Shown here: one piece after another, positions 7,599 through 16,157 of the stretch
How the letters are laid out: each line of letters starts with the position of its first letter
Numbering within the stretch: position 1 is the stretch's first letter
Source: Dehalococcoidia bacterium
GTDB taxonomy: Bacteria; Chloroflexota; Dehalococcoidia; Dehalococcoidales; UBA1222
DNA: 34,179 nt
Direction: 5' to 3'
Assembly (NCBI GenBank): GCA_009783135.1
Contig: WRHS01000003.1
Coordinates: forward strand, 1 to 34,179
The notes under the pieces: model-generated
Database searches by the model: none
What the model was told of the DNA's origin: nothing
The model's input: the letters and a program-made list of their open reading frames with translations, nothing else
Position numbers and translations under genes: made by a program

Positions 7599-7631
7599 GT
7601 ATATAGAAAGTATATAACGGGTATATAGAAA
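7599..7631 (+). repeat. Three tandem 11-bp units
   Basis: Three head-to-tail 11-mers: GTATATAGAAA, GTATATAACGG, GTATATAGAAA. Outer copies are identical, the middle differs at its end. They lie in the 248-nt space between the TM2 gene and the zinc-finger hypothetical, at the edge of the AT-richer segment. The 11-bp period puts each unit on about the same helix face, as in a protein-binding array. The rest of this gap holds nothing recognisable. Confidence 0.6.
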
Positions 7632-7658
7632 AGGCCTTAAAAATTTAACAATGCTTTA

Positions 7659-8069
7659 TTAACTTTGGGGCTGGTCACCATAAATCAACTCAAAAAAAAG
7701 AATAACCATACTAAGTTGGGAGTCTTTTCCTAAATAATATATTAGATTTCCAGTACCGCAAAGAAATAATATTCTGTCATTTTTATTCTCATTATGATTC
7801 ACTATCATCTCAAGTATTTCAAGATGACCGCCTAACCTTATGAGAGTAGTTTTAACAGTCGATAGCCTGTTATGAAAATCTCCTATATCATCATTTTTTT
7901 CGTATGGTATTAAGGGTGAGTTATTTTCTAGCAATTCAGCTATTTCATATAATTTGTTACATGTGTCACAAGTTGGTTTTTTACTATCACCATGCCTAAA
8001 CAACGATTTAATCCGAAATCCTCGTTTTGAAACCAGTGACTTTCCGCAAACTTTGCATGATACGCTCAT
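7659..8069 (-). CDS. Hypothetical protein with N-terminal zinc finger
   Basis: About 136 residues. The N-terminus has CKVCGKSLVSKRGF and, 25 residues later, CDTCNKLYE, which together form a likely four-cysteine zinc site. The remainder is mixed alpha/beta with no family I recognise (VKTTLIRLGGHLEILEMIV and LFLCGTGNLIYYLG stand out). The ATG at 8069 is chosen because GGAAG lies just upstream and the two cysteine pairs follow at once. It lies 61 nt past hsdS on the same strand and has similar AT-rich composition, so it may belong to the restriction-modification unit, but there is no proof of a shared job. Confidence 0.6.
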   Translation of the reverse strand: MSVSCKVCGKSLVSKRGFRIKSLFRHGDSKKPTCDTCNKLYEIAELLENNSPLIPYEKNDDIGDFHNRLSTVKTTLIRLGGHLEILEMIVNHNENKNDRILFLCGTGNLIYYLGKDSQLSMVILFFELIYGDQPQS

Positions 8070-8130
8070 GAAATACTTCCACTTCCTTCTTCTACTGCTC
8101 AAAAATAGTTAAGCAATTGCTGCAGGTTGT

Positions 8131-9558
8131 TTACAGTGCCCTGTTTTCCAACCATTTCATTGCCATTTCTTCTCCATCTTCAATTGCCATTTCGACAGCT
8201 AGTTTTGCAGAATTAAGCAAATATTCGGATTGTCTGCGAAGTTCAAATGACTGCTGTACATCAATTGCGATTTTATGTTGAACTGATTTAGCAACTAAAG
8301 GAATGACAAATTTCTGTATGTCTTTTGGATAAATATAAGGCTGAGCAGAAGCACTTTTCCATTTCTCTGCTTGCATTCGACCAATAAAGGAATTAAGAGC
8401 GACGCCAAGATATATGAGGTCAACCTTTTTCTTGTCTGCTCTAATTATCGTTATGAAACTCCCTGCCATTGATGGTGTTTCTACAAAATAGTTGTGACAA
8501 TAACCAATATTGGCTCCAACAGAATAATACAGAATATCGTGCATGCGTGAGACGTATTCGCTATTTGCATCTGCAAATTCTTGTGAAGTATAAGGCTCGT
8601 CTTCTGCTGTCAGAAAGGAATAGTCGATTGACTTATCACCTATCCATTTTTGTGAAAAAACTTTTACTTTGCCGTTATCGATATATGGTGGCTGTTTCCC
8701 ATGGTCAATAAATGAAACCAACTCTAAAACGCTTGAATAATCCCCAGATTTGACTGCGTTTTCAACATCTTCGAATTTCTTTTGATAATACTCCGCGTCC
8801 AATCTCCCACTTGTTCCAAAACTCTCTGAAAATGACTTGATTGAAACGGGTTCGTTTGATGGAGTGAAATTTTCCATTCCAAGCGCCGAGAGTAAGCGCG
8901 ATTCAGCAGATGCATAGAGGTTGGCGGATTGCGATAATAAATTCTCAATTTTTGCAAAATGCACAGCTAGCTGTTTCTGGAATCTTTCAGAAGCTAGAGC
9001 AATTTTTAATTCACTTATAAGTCCCATATTGATATTGGGTTGTGCTGTAATAGTCTTAAAACGATTTATTTGATTTTGCCCATATCGCGTGTTTAGAAAT
9101 GTTGAAATATAATATGGCTCATACCCTTCCATAACGGACAATTTAGCTATAGCTTGATTTGAGCTGGAAACGAAATCCTTATCATAGACTGCAACTCTAC
9201 CTAGTGACCCCGCCATCGTAATAAGCACTTGGTTCTTAACGCAATGAGACTTGTGCAATAAAGCGTGGCTTTTATCATCAATATGTCTAATGTCTGACCA
9301 GTCGATGTAGTTATGGTTAATATTTTGAGTCATCAAAAAAGGATGCCCAATATCAGAAAACACAATTTCATTACACAGCGAATATGCTCCGAAATTTTGT
9401 ATCTTTGTTGTACAGTCTTTTAGGCGCTTATGAGGGATAGAAGAGAGATGCTTTTCTGTAAGAACATAATCTTTCTGGTATGTGTTTGCATCTATCCTAA
9501 AATCAATTATCTTTAAGCATTCGCTGATGTTGATTTCTACTGCTTCCAGCCCGCTCAT
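8131..9558 (-). CDS. hsdS: Type I restriction-modification specificity subunit (S)
   Basis: A 475-residue S subunit with the two-fold layout of target-recognition domains separated by helical spacers. The first recognition region spans roughly residues 40-190, ending in QKQLAVHFAKIENLLSQSANLY, a conserved helical spacer; the second spans roughly 240-420 and ends with a similar helix (QSEYLLNSAKLAVEMAIEDGEEM). HsdS reads the bipartite DNA target and positions the methylase. The in-frame sequence before the ATG (SPPFDASKYEAL) resembles the N-terminus of relatives and runs back into the hsdM end with no ATG, so the true start may be a TTG at 9561 or a non-standard codon. It follows hsdM directly. 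Confidence 0.85.
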   Translation of the reverse strand: MSGLEAVEINISECLKIIDFRIDANTYQKDYVLTEKHLSSIPHKRLKDCTTKIQNFGAYSLCNEIVFSDIGHPFLMTQNINHNYIDWSDIRHIDDKSHALLHKSHCVKNQVLITMAGSLGRVAVYDKDFVSSSNQAIAKLSVMEGYEPYYISTFLNTRYGQNQINRFKTITAQPNINMGLISELKIALASERFQKQLAVHFAKIENLLSQSANLYASAESRLLSALGMENFTPSNEPVSIKSFSESFGTSGRLDAEYYQKKFEDVENAVKSGDYSSVLELVSFIDHGKQPPYIDNGKVKVFSQKWIGDKSIDYSFLTAEDEPYTSQEFADANSEYVSRMHDILYYSVGANIGYCHNYFVETPSMAGSFITIIRADKKKVDLIYLGVALNSFIGRMQAEKWKSASAQPYIYPKDIQKFVIPLVAKSVQHKIAIDVQQSFELRRQSEYLLNSAKLAVEMAIEDGEEMAMKWLENRAL

Positions 9559-9593
9559 CAATGCTTCATATTTTGAAGCGTCAAATGGCGGGC

Positions 9594-11588
9594 TTAGGCG
9601 AAAAAACTTAACTTTTCGCGTTTGGCAAATTCAATAAACGCTTCAGCAATTCCGTCTTGAGTTAAACCACCATGGTTAAAGAGATCATGATCCACATACA
9701 AATGACCATGTTTATCAATTTTAGCTTTGCCATTGTCATCTTTAACATGGATTTTTTCACCGCTATTGTCTTTACTTGATTTTTGCATTGTGGCAAAGAA
9801 AATAGGGTAATCGTCTTTGTGCGGGCATAATTCATCGTCCCATTTTTGAACAAATAAAACACTAGTTTTGGTCCCGGTATGCGGCTTGAATACATTGCCA
9901 TGAAGCCCGACTACCGCAAGGATGCGGCATTGCGCTGCAATATAATCACGGATTCGTTTATCGCTTGAGTTATTGAAGCGCCCTTGAGGTAATACAATAG
10001 CCATACGTCCGCCTGGCTTAAGGAAATTCAAATTTCTTTCTATGAATAATATGTCGCGTCCAACCTTGTTTTGCTGTTTACCCTTTTCGTTTTTTCCTAG
10101 TTCGTAACGTGAAAGAATAGTGCCTTCCTTGATATCTCCGGCAAAAGGTGGGTTTGCCGTTAGTAAGTCAAATGAAAACTGGCTAAAATCATCGTCATCC
10201 GCACCATTTGGGCGGATATCAAGAAGACGTTCAAACCCTGTATTGTAGTTTCGTTTCCATGTTCTACCACTAGTTGTTTCATTCCAGCGTCCGTAATCTA
10301 GCGTATTGAGATGCAATACATTGCTTTGTCCATCGCCAGCGATTAAATTTAATGTACGAGCAACACGCACAGTCTTTTCGTCGAAATCAATGGCAAAGAC
10401 ATGGTCGCGAACAAAAGAGCTTTCACGTTCTGTGCGCTTATCAGTGGTAAAACCTTCCCCTTCTGGTTGGTTCATTTCTTTGCGAATACCTTTCCAAACA
10501 TGGAAAATCGCATGTACTGGAAAGCCTGAACTACCCGCTGCGGTATCAATAATGTTTTCATGCTCTTGCGGGTTCATCATCTTGACACACATATCAATAA
10601 CATAGCGCGGCGTGAAGTATTGCCCTTTTTCGCCTTTTTGGGATTTGCTCAATAGGTATTCAAATGCGTCATCCACAACGTCAAGATTATTATTGAATAG
10701 CTTGATATCCTGTAGCGTAGAGATACAGATAGCCAAATGCGATGGTGTAAGTTGGATAGTATCGCTGTCAGAAAATATTCCAGGCCACTTCTTTTTTGCT
10801 GACTTGAAAAGCTCTTCGATTTTGGCTTTAAGTTCGCTTTCTGTGTCGCCACCATTGCGAAATTGTAAATAGTAATTAGTATCATTAGCTGCAATGAGTT
10901 CATCATATAGTTTTACAAAAATTAGCTTGAATACTTCTTCAAAACTATCTACACCCGCATTTGCAAGCACTTCATCCTCAATTTCAACAATGATATCGCG
11001 TAGTGCTTTTCCCTCGTTTGAAATTTTGTCGCGTTTCTTCAACTCTTCGTAATTTATTCGCTCGTTAAGTATGTCGGATAGCTTTTCAGATGCTTTGGGA
11101 ATATCGGATAACTGTTCAAAGTAATTTGGGTCTTTGCGGTTATAACAGGATATCTGCTGCCCATTTGTCCAAACGGCAATAGGCGCTCCAGTGGCGTTGG
11201 TGTACGATTTAAGCTGTTCCTTTCCGTCTTTGAGAAGAGGCTTCTTTGTTTCAACAATTATGTACGGAGCCGTAGTATTGAGTTTATCCATGACTACGAT
11301 ATCGGCGCGCTTTTCCTCCCGTCCAAAATTAACTGTATATTCCACTTGCAAGCGGTCTACAGGATAATTGTATTTATTTATCAAACGGTAAAGATATAAC
11401 TGCCTTACAATTTCTTCTGGAGTAAGTTTAATATCCTTGTTCCGGACGAGGCATTTGGTATAGGCAACATCACGGGCTTTACCAGCGACTTGCTTAAGGA
11501 AAATTCGAGCTTCAATGGCTGTTAACTCTTCGTCATTGAAAAGAGAGTACCCATAGCCTGAATTAAATAATACATCTGAAATATTCAT
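9594..11588 (-). CDS. HsdM-type adenine methylase with N-terminal HsdR-like nuclease domain
   Basis: A 664-residue protein with two domains. Residues about 60-150 match the HSDR_N region, with a PD-(D/E)XK pattern: ADIVV (Asp96) and YIIVETKK (Glu113, Lys115). Residues about 210-600 are an N6-adenine methylase of the HsdM type with SAM-binding DTAAGSSGF (348-356) and catalytic NPPF (479-482), plus the FTPRYV region. Ordinary HsdM is shorter and lacks the nuclease part. No helicase-type HsdR lies in the window, so with HsdS this may be a two-gene system that both cuts and methylates, resembling type IIG-like enzymes. GGGA precedes the ATG by 6 nt. It is more AT-rich than the housekeeping genes, which suggests acquisition. 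Confidence 0.87.
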   Translation of the reverse strand: MNISDVLFNSGYGYSLFNDEELTAIEARIFLKQVAGKARDVAYTKCLVRNKDIKLTPEEIVRQLYLYRLINKYNYPVDRLQVEYTVNFGREEKRADIVVMDKLNTTAPYIIVETKKPLLKDGKEQLKSYTNATGAPIAVWTNGQQISCYNRKDPNYFEQLSDIPKASEKLSDILNERINYEELKKRDKISNEGKALRDIIVEIEDEVLANAGVDSFEEVFKLIFVKLYDELIAANDTNYYLQFRNGGDTESELKAKIEELFKSAKKKWPGIFSDSDTIQLTPSHLAICISTLQDIKLFNNNLDVVDDAFEYLLSKSQKGEKGQYFTPRYVIDMCVKMMNPQEHENIIDTAAGSSGFPVHAIFHVWKGIRKEMNQPEGEGFTTDKRTERESSFVRDHVFAIDFDEKTVRVARTLNLIAGDGQSNVLHLNTLDYGRWNETTSGRTWKRNYNTGFERLLDIRPNGADDDDFSQFSFDLLTANPPFAGDIKEGTILSRYELGKNEKGKQQNKVGRDILFIERNLNFLKPGGRMAIVLPQGRFNNSSDKRIRDYIAAQCRILAVVGLHGNVFKPHTGTKTSVLFVQKWDDELCPHKDDYPIFFATMQKSSKDNSGEKIHVKDDNGKAKIDKHGHLYVDHDLFNHGGLTQDGIAEAFIEFAKREKLSFFA

Positions 11589-11631
11589 TCATAGTCCCTT
11601 CCCGTTGAGTGGAGTATTTTGCAACATACAA

Positions 11632-11661
11632 AATATAGAACAAATCCGAAGCCATTGCCAA
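11632..11661 (-). promoter_or_regulatory. Promoter candidate of the methylase-S operon
   Basis: TTGGCA (11661-11656), 18-nt spacer, TATATT (11637-11632) on the minus strand, about 45 nt before the methylase start. Inverted arms AATCCGAA (11643-11650) and TTCGGATT (11676-11683) flank the -35 box and may be an operator. Confidence 0.45.
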
Positions 11662-11695
11662 TAAGGACGACAAGGTTCGGATTATCTGGTAGTTA

Positions 11696-11767
11696 TGGAG
11701 CTGAGGGGATTCGAACCCCTGACCCTCTGAATGCAAATCAGATGCTCTCCCGCTAAGCTACAGCCCC
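11696..11767 (-). tRNA. tRNA-Ala (anticodon UGC)
   Basis: The minus strand folds as a full cloverleaf: acceptor GGGGCTG/CAGCTCC (one G-T pair), D arm GCTT/GAGC, anticodon arm TCTGA/TCAGA with loop TTTGCAT (anticodon TGC), T arm AGGGG/CCCCT with loop TTCGAAT, discriminator A. CCA is not encoded, so it must be added, and a CCA-adding enzyme gene lies at 16366. The 3' end points at the methylase gene; tRNA 3' ends are frequent integration sites, but I see no integrase or duplicated end on the far side. Confidence 0.95.
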
Positions 11768-11936
11768 ATGCGCCCACATTATAGCAGGCTGGTGCAAAAA
11801 GCAGAAATTCGCAACGGCATCACCCGCCGCCATGACCATGCCGAAAACGCAGTATGCGCATATAAGACAGACACGCCTAAGCCGACAATAATACAGCTTG
11901 ACCTAAAATTACCGCACGCCTAATTGCCGCATACTG

Positions 11937-13544
11937 CTACCGCCACAAATTATTTATATCCTCTTCTATTTCCTTTGGATTTGGCTGCTCGGATGAGATT
12001 TCTTTATAGAATCCCTCCGTGCCGTATTCGCGCGGGCAGAAGGCAACCGGCATTGGTACGGCATGCCCGAAAATTAGCGCCTGTTGCTTGGCAGCCAGTC
12101 TGGCAAGCACGCCTTTAAGTCCGCTTTTGCCGGACGTGCCGGCAAGCACGCTGTCGATGTCGCGTTCGTTATCCAGCAAACAGGTGATTTTGGTTCCCAG
12201 CTGGCTCATGACCTCGGTATCAATGCCTGATGGTCTTTGGTCTATGACCAGCAGGGTGCAGTTATACTTGCGCATTTCGCGGGCGATGGTGCCGAAGATG
12301 GTTTGGGATGCCACCTCGGCATTAAGGAACTTGTGCGCCTCCTCAATGGTGATGACCAGCGGCTTGGGTGCGGCGCTGCCGTCGGCAATGGACCTTTCGG
12401 TGCGCTCGCGGTACTTGTCATAAATGCGCCTTGTCAGCAAATTGGCAACCAGTATATATGCCGCAATATCGGTAAATCGTCCGAATTCCAGCACCACATG
12501 GGTTCCGTTTTCCAGACGGGTCAGTATCTGGGATACGGCTTGCTGCTCTACGTGCGGCTGTGTGAAAGTCAGCCTTGTCAGGGATGTAAGCCCGCGCTTA
12601 AGTGACTGGAAGCTCCCTTCGTGGATATTCAGCGCATTCAGTACTTTGGCGCTGTCCTCGCCGTCCAGATTCAAAGTTTTATTTATCCAGTCTTTTCCGA
12701 AATGCTTGCGCAGTGAATAAGACGCATCAACCGCAAGGTCTGTAAGATTAAGCGTCTGGCGCAGCAATGAAATATCCTCGGGCTCAATTTCGTCGTAGCC
12801 TATTTTAGCTACGAAATCTGGCGTTACCATGCGTTGTCTGGCGTTTTCCTCATCCAGCGTGAAAATAGCCACCTTTGAGCCGAAAAGTTGTTTGAGGGCT
12901 TTTACGTCGCGCCCTTTTTCGTTGCGGTGTTTCCATCCGTATTCCGAGTGCATGTCGAAGACAAGATTTACGGCGGCGCTTTTTTGCAGAATACCAATCA
13001 GCAGCATGCGCGTGAGGAATGTTTTACCCGTGCCGCTCTTGCCGAAAATACCGTTGGAGCGCTTTACCATCTCCGGCAAATTAAGGCATAGCTTGGTTTC
13101 CATATCCAGCGGGTTGCCAATCCAGAACTTTTTGTCATCTTCCTTACCGAAAACAAGTTCAATATCCGCATCAGAGGAAAGCCCCACCGGAGAAAAGTGG
13201 CTTGGTATGGTCTTGACCGGCTGCGGTTCGTTTACATCCGGCTGTGCGGCGCCTCCTATAAGCAGATACGGCGTTACGGTCAGCATGCCGTAGGCTGAGG
13301 TGCCCGAAAGTACCTCGGCGCTGAAATCGTCATCGGCTGACGGCGGGAAAAAGGTCATATGCTGGTCGCTGGCATCCAGCTTTACATCGGTAATCATACC
13401 CAGAAAGCGGTGCTTTTGCCCCTCAATAGTTACGTAGTGCCCCACGACGACATCTTCAACTGACGTATGCCCGTCCATGCGCACGGCGACGCCGTCGCTC
13501 AGTGAGCCGGAAACCACAATGCCCAGTCTGCTCTCTCTATTCAT
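11937..13544 (-). CDS. herA: HerA-like hexameric DNA-translocating ATPase
   Basis: A 535-residue ATPase with an N-terminal HAS-barrel (about residues 5-95), then the HerA/FtsK-type RecA fold: Walker A GKSGTGKT (168-175), Walker B VITIEEAH (397-404), and REMRKYNCTLLVIDQRPS with the sensor and arginine region. HerA assembles as a hexamer and pumps DNA into the NurA nuclease; the pair is known from archaea, where it resects DNA ends, and from bacterial defence systems. The start overlaps the stop of the HAS-barrel gene (ATGA). The three genes nurA, HAS and herA form one operon running toward the tRNA gene. Confidence 0.88.
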   Translation of the reverse strand: MNRESRLGIVVSGSLSDGVAVRMDGHTSVEDVVVGHYVTIEGQKHRFLGMITDVKLDASDQHMTFFPPSADDDFSAEVLSGTSAYGMLTVTPYLLIGGAAQPDVNEPQPVKTIPSHFSPVGLSSDADIELVFGKEDDKKFWIGNPLDMETKLCLNLPEMVKRSNGIFGKSGTGKTFLTRMLLIGILQKSAAVNLVFDMHSEYGWKHRNEKGRDVKALKQLFGSKVAIFTLDEENARQRMVTPDFVAKIGYDEIEPEDISLLRQTLNLTDLAVDASYSLRKHFGKDWINKTLNLDGEDSAKVLNALNIHEGSFQSLKRGLTSLTRLTFTQPHVEQQAVSQILTRLENGTHVVLEFGRFTDIAAYILVANLLTRRIYDKYRERTERSIADGSAAPKPLVITIEEAHKFLNAEVASQTIFGTIAREMRKYNCTLLVIDQRPSGIDTEVMSQLGTKITCLLDNERDIDSVLAGTSGKSGLKGVLARLAAKQQALIFGHAVPMPVAFCPREYGTEGFYKEISSEQPNPKEIEEDINNLWR

Positions 13545-14140
13545 GGTTTTATCCTTTCCAGTATGGCCTTTAGTCTGGCATAGTCCTGCCCAAGCAGTGC
13601 CGCCAGTTCCTTGCCCGCATTGACCAAAAAGGCCCGCGGGTCCTCCTGTGAGGCGCTCATCAGGCGCAGCACGGCGGCAATTAACTCATCCGACGGCGTT
13701 TCCGCCTTGGCGTTGACCAGCAGCGTCAAAAATGTGTAACAGCGGCTGAAGCCGGCAATTTCCTCGCTGCTGCATTCGTAAACAAAGCCGTGTAAACGTG
13801 CCGGACGCGGCGGCAGGTATTGATTCACTCGTCCGTCTCTCTTATGCCCTACAACCAGCGCGGCGAACTCGCTGCGCAGCAGCTTGACAAGCTGCGGATT
13901 TGCCTTGAAAACGGCCTCCTCCGAAGGCTCGTCCTTGCCGCGCGCTATGGGCTTGCGCCCGGGTTCTATTCCTTCGGTGAATGCCTGATATACCACGGCA
14001 TAAAGTTCGTTGTCGCCCTCGTTTGTTTTAACCAGTGTCCCAAGAGGCGGCAGGGAGTACAACTCATAACACTGGGCACAAAATGTTGTGCTGGATGCCT
14101 GGATAACCTCTCCTAAACGCGTCTGTGATAATTCTTGCAT
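13541..14140 (-). CDS. HAS-barrel domain protein between herA and nurA
   Basis: A 199-residue protein beginning MQELSQTRLGEVIQASSTTF. The opening resembles the HAS-barrel fold seen at the N-terminus of HerA (RLGxV, then a pattern like LPPLGTLVKTN). The C-terminal half is helical (SDELIAAVLRLMSA, FLVNAGKELAALLG) and unassigned. The ATG at 14140 is chosen because GGAGG lies 6 nt upstream. It is coupled to herA by an ATGA overlap and lies 31 nt after nurA, so it is probably an accessory part of the HerA-NurA machine, perhaps an adaptor between the ATPase and nuclease rings. That role is inference. Confidence 0.65.
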   Translation of the reverse strand: MQELSQTRLGEVIQASSTTFCAQCYELYSLPPLGTLVKTNEGDNELYAVVYQAFTEGIEPGRKPIARGKDEPSEEAVFKANPQLVKLLRSEFAALVVGHKRDGRVNQYLPPRPARLHGFVYECSSEEIAGFSRCYTFLTLLVNAKAETPSDELIAAVLRLMSASQEDPRAFLVNAGKELAALLGQDYARLKAILERIKP

Positions 14141-14171
14141 GTCTTGCCTCCATTCTGCTTTGCAGGTGAGT

Positions 14172-15377
14172 TCAAAGCCACTTTGTTTTTTTACTGCTGC
14201 TTTTTGCCGATGATGCGGAACTAATATGCTCATCGGCCAGCCACGTTGCCAGCAGTTGCTGGAAATTTTCCCGGTCGGAGGCGCTCACCACGGCCTGCTC
14301 GTGCGCCTCAGACAGTGCCACGGGATAACCGTTGCCGCGCTGGCACTGGTCGAAAATCAAAGCGTGAGTCAGATCAAGCTTTTGTTTGTCACGTGCGATC
14401 CACTGCGGGATTTCCACGCGTGCGATTTCATCCTCCAGTTTGAGATAAAAGAAATGCACGGCGTGTCCGGCGTATTTTTCCCTGACGATTTTTGCCTGAC
14501 TGGTAAAAAGGGCCGAGCGTTCCCCTGTGACGAGCAACTCAAAGAATAATTCCTGATCCTGCACGCCGGAAAGAACGTCGCAAGGGCGCTGCCCGACGGG
14601 CTTGTACCCGCAGTGCCTTGAGCAGTCAGCCGTATTGTTCGGGCATATGAGCAGTCGCAGCGTATTGGCCACATTTACCGAGCGCGGGAAGCTGATATAG
14701 CTTGCAAGTGACAGGGGTTGTTTTTGCGCCAGTGCTTGCATTTCATCGAGATATTTCATAAAGCCGTTGTCCAGCAGTTCGGTTACCACGAAATCGGGGA
14801 ATTCCTTGCCGGATAGCTGCCACATAATCAGAGAGCCATCGATGACTGCCAGCGCCGGCTGCCCCGTTGGCAGTTCGGTTGCCATTTCCTTTAAGTGGCG
14901 GCATTCGTCCACCGAGCGCTTGAGATTTAGCAGGGGTCCTTCAACCATCTGCACCTGATGACCGGATGCTATAACCGTGTCGTTGTCGCCTGCGTATAAC
15001 AGAGGCAAACTCTCCAGTTTGGCTTCGGTCTTTTGTCCGTAATCCAGCCGCACCTGCCCTATATTAATCAGGTAACAGCGTGTTGACTGGTGCCGGTCAA
15101 CGTCAATCTGTGAGCCGTCCGTTGCAATGATGCTGAAATCCTCCGGAATGGAAATTGGCGGCACATGTGTGTAAAGAGGCTCTACCGGTCCCGCCAAAAG
15201 AAACGGGGAGGTATTCAGGCTTTGGGCGACTTTTTCCTTTAGATTGGTGAATTCGGGTTCATTGAGCGCAAGCAGACTGCGGGCTTTTTCCAGTCGGGCG
15301 CCTTTGTCGTGACCGCCGACTTTAAGCTGCTCCACCATGTTTTGCATTTGTGCGGCTACGTAATTTAGGTTCAGCAT
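14172..15377 (-). CDS. nurA: NurA nuclease
   Basis: A 401-residue protein with the NurA core: IIATDGSQI (Asp87) and LAVIDGSLI (Asp180), both expected metal ligands of the RNase H-like active site, and the C-terminal motif YPVALSEAHEQAVV. NurA is a 5'-to-3' nuclease that works with HerA. An unusual feature is a four-cysteine cluster (Cys245, 252, 256, 266 in CPNNTADCSRHC...C) that could bind a metal; I do not know it as a standard part of NurA. The C-terminus ends in a serine/lysine-rich tail. First gene of the nurA-HAS-herA operon, with a TATACT box upstream. Confidence 0.85.
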   Translation of the reverse strand: MLNLNYVAAQMQNMVEQLKVGGHDKGARLEKARSLLALNEPEFTNLKEKVAQSLNTSPFLLAGPVEPLYTHVPPISIPEDFSIIATDGSQIDVDRHQSTRCYLINIGQVRLDYGQKTEAKLESLPLLYAGDNDTVIASGHQVQMVEGPLLNLKRSVDECRHLKEMATELPTGQPALAVIDGSLIMWQLSGKEFPDFVVTELLDNGFMKYLDEMQALAQKQPLSLASYISFPRSVNVANTLRLLICPNNTADCSRHCGYKPVGQRPCDVLSGVQDQELFFELLVTGERSALFTSQAKIVREKYAGHAVHFFYLKLEDEIARVEIPQWIARDKQKLDLTHALIFDQCQRGNGYPVALSEAHEQAVVSASDRENFQQLLATWLADEHISSASSAKSSSKKTKWL

Positions 15378-15400
15378 GTTTTGTCTCTTTGGCCTGCCCT

Positions 15401-15431
15401 AGTATAGTCGAAAAACTGCTGCAGGTCTAAA
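15401..15431 (-). promoter_or_regulatory. Promoter candidate of the nurA operon
   Basis: TATACT (15406-15401) lies 23 nt before the nurA ATG, with TTTAGA (15431-15426) 19 nt further up. The -10 box is good, the spacer is long. Confidence 0.4.
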
Positions 15432-15458
15432 ATGGGCATGGTTTGGGGCGGCGTCAAC

Positions 15459-16070
15459 TTATTGTAGGGTTTCTCCCGTGACTGAACTGGAGTTATCATT
15501 TTTTACGCCTTGGTCTAATGCCGCAGCCGGTGGGGTCAATGCCAAATTGTGTTCTTTAGCATACTCGATGCACTTTTCCTCTAGCAGCTTGAAGTTGCAG
15601 CAAAGGTATTTGAATTTTCTGACTTGTCTGTCGGCGCTATTCCTATAAACCGGATTAGTAACCTTATCATAAACTTCGGCCGCCATAGCCCTAATTCTTT
15701 CAGGGCTATTTCCTTCACGGCAATAATAGTATTCTTCGTTTAACAATGACCTATAACTAACGTCCTGCTCATTTTTAATAATTTTTCTTTTTTCTAAACC
15801 ATACGGTATAGGCACCATATACTGAAAACAAACATTTGAAATCTTTTTCCCGCTTCTCTCTTGGATTACAAAGTTTGTCGGCGTATTTCTGATATGAGAA
15901 GAAACCGGTGCAAAATACCTAATACCTTTTTCTGTTTCAAACACCACTCCGCATAGAAATTTGTTGTGTGGGCTTGTAGTTGAATAGTCGAATTTAGGTA
16001 TCCTTGGTTCGAATTTTCTCAGATAATCTGCGTATGCCGCATCTATGTCATAAAAGTCTAAACTGCTCAT
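15459..16070 (-). CDS. toxN: ToxN/AbiQ-family endoribonuclease (type III toxin)
   Basis: A 203-residue protein with the ToxN layout: an early tyrosine segment (AAYADYLRKFEPRIP), GVVFETEKGIRYFAPVSS (Ser57-Ser58 at the family active-site TS/SS position), NVCFQYMVPIP and the C-terminal helix NFKLLEEKCIEYAKEH. ToxN cleaves cellular RNA and is held inactive by a small RNA. The lysine that follows the serine pair in Pectobacterium ToxN is not evident here (SSHIR), so the active site may differ. A tail of about 28 residues extends past the usual end and is shared with the decayed copy at 21749. The ATG at 16070 is preferred over 16088: the decayed copy has GGAG placed for the equivalent start. The antitoxin RNA and terminator are immediately upstream. 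Confidence 0.82.
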   Translation of the reverse strand: MSSLDFYDIDAAYADYLRKFEPRIPKFDYSTTSPHNKFLCGVVFETEKGIRYFAPVSSHIRNTPTNFVIQERSGKKISNVCFQYMVPIPYGLEKRKIIKNEQDVSYRSLLNEEYYYCREGNSPERIRAMAAEVYDKVTNPVYRNSADRQVRKFKYLCCNFKLLEEKCIEYAKEHNLALTPPAAALDQGVKNDNSSSVTGETLQ

Positions 16071-16082
16071 CGCATAGTCCAT

Positions 16083-16152
16083 AAACAACGAGGGCGACGT
16101 ATGTCGCCCTCGCCAAGATACAACTCGCGCTTAACGGTGGCGAAGCACCTTT
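16083..16152 (-). ncRNA. toxI: ToxI-like antitoxin RNA with a single repeat unit
   Basis: Transcript predicted from the promoter at 16158-16185. It starts with AAGGTGCTTCGCCACC, then GTTAAGCGCGAG. From memory the Pectobacterium ToxI repeat begins AAGGTGATTTGCTACC and continues TTTAAGTGCAGC, so the core (AGGTG, GC.ACC, TTAAG.GC) is the same. Only one unit is present; known ToxI has about 5.5 tandem copies. A 10-bp GC-rich hairpin ends it. The second locus at 21998 has the same core with a base change that keeps the GGTG stem paired. Confidence 0.75.
16089..16112 (-). terminator. Attenuating terminator between antitoxin RNA and toxN
   Basis: Perfect 10-bp stem CGAGGGCGAC/GTCGCCCTCG with a 4-nt loop, followed on the minus strand by TTGTTTAT. 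Type III loci keep a leaky terminator here so that antitoxin RNA exceeds toxin mRNA. Confidence 0.8.
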
Positions 16153-16157
16153 ACACT

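Noticed and set aside
11676..11767. tRNA-Ala as a proven integration site
   Set aside because: No integrase and no repeat of the tRNA 3' end found near 7411-7660.
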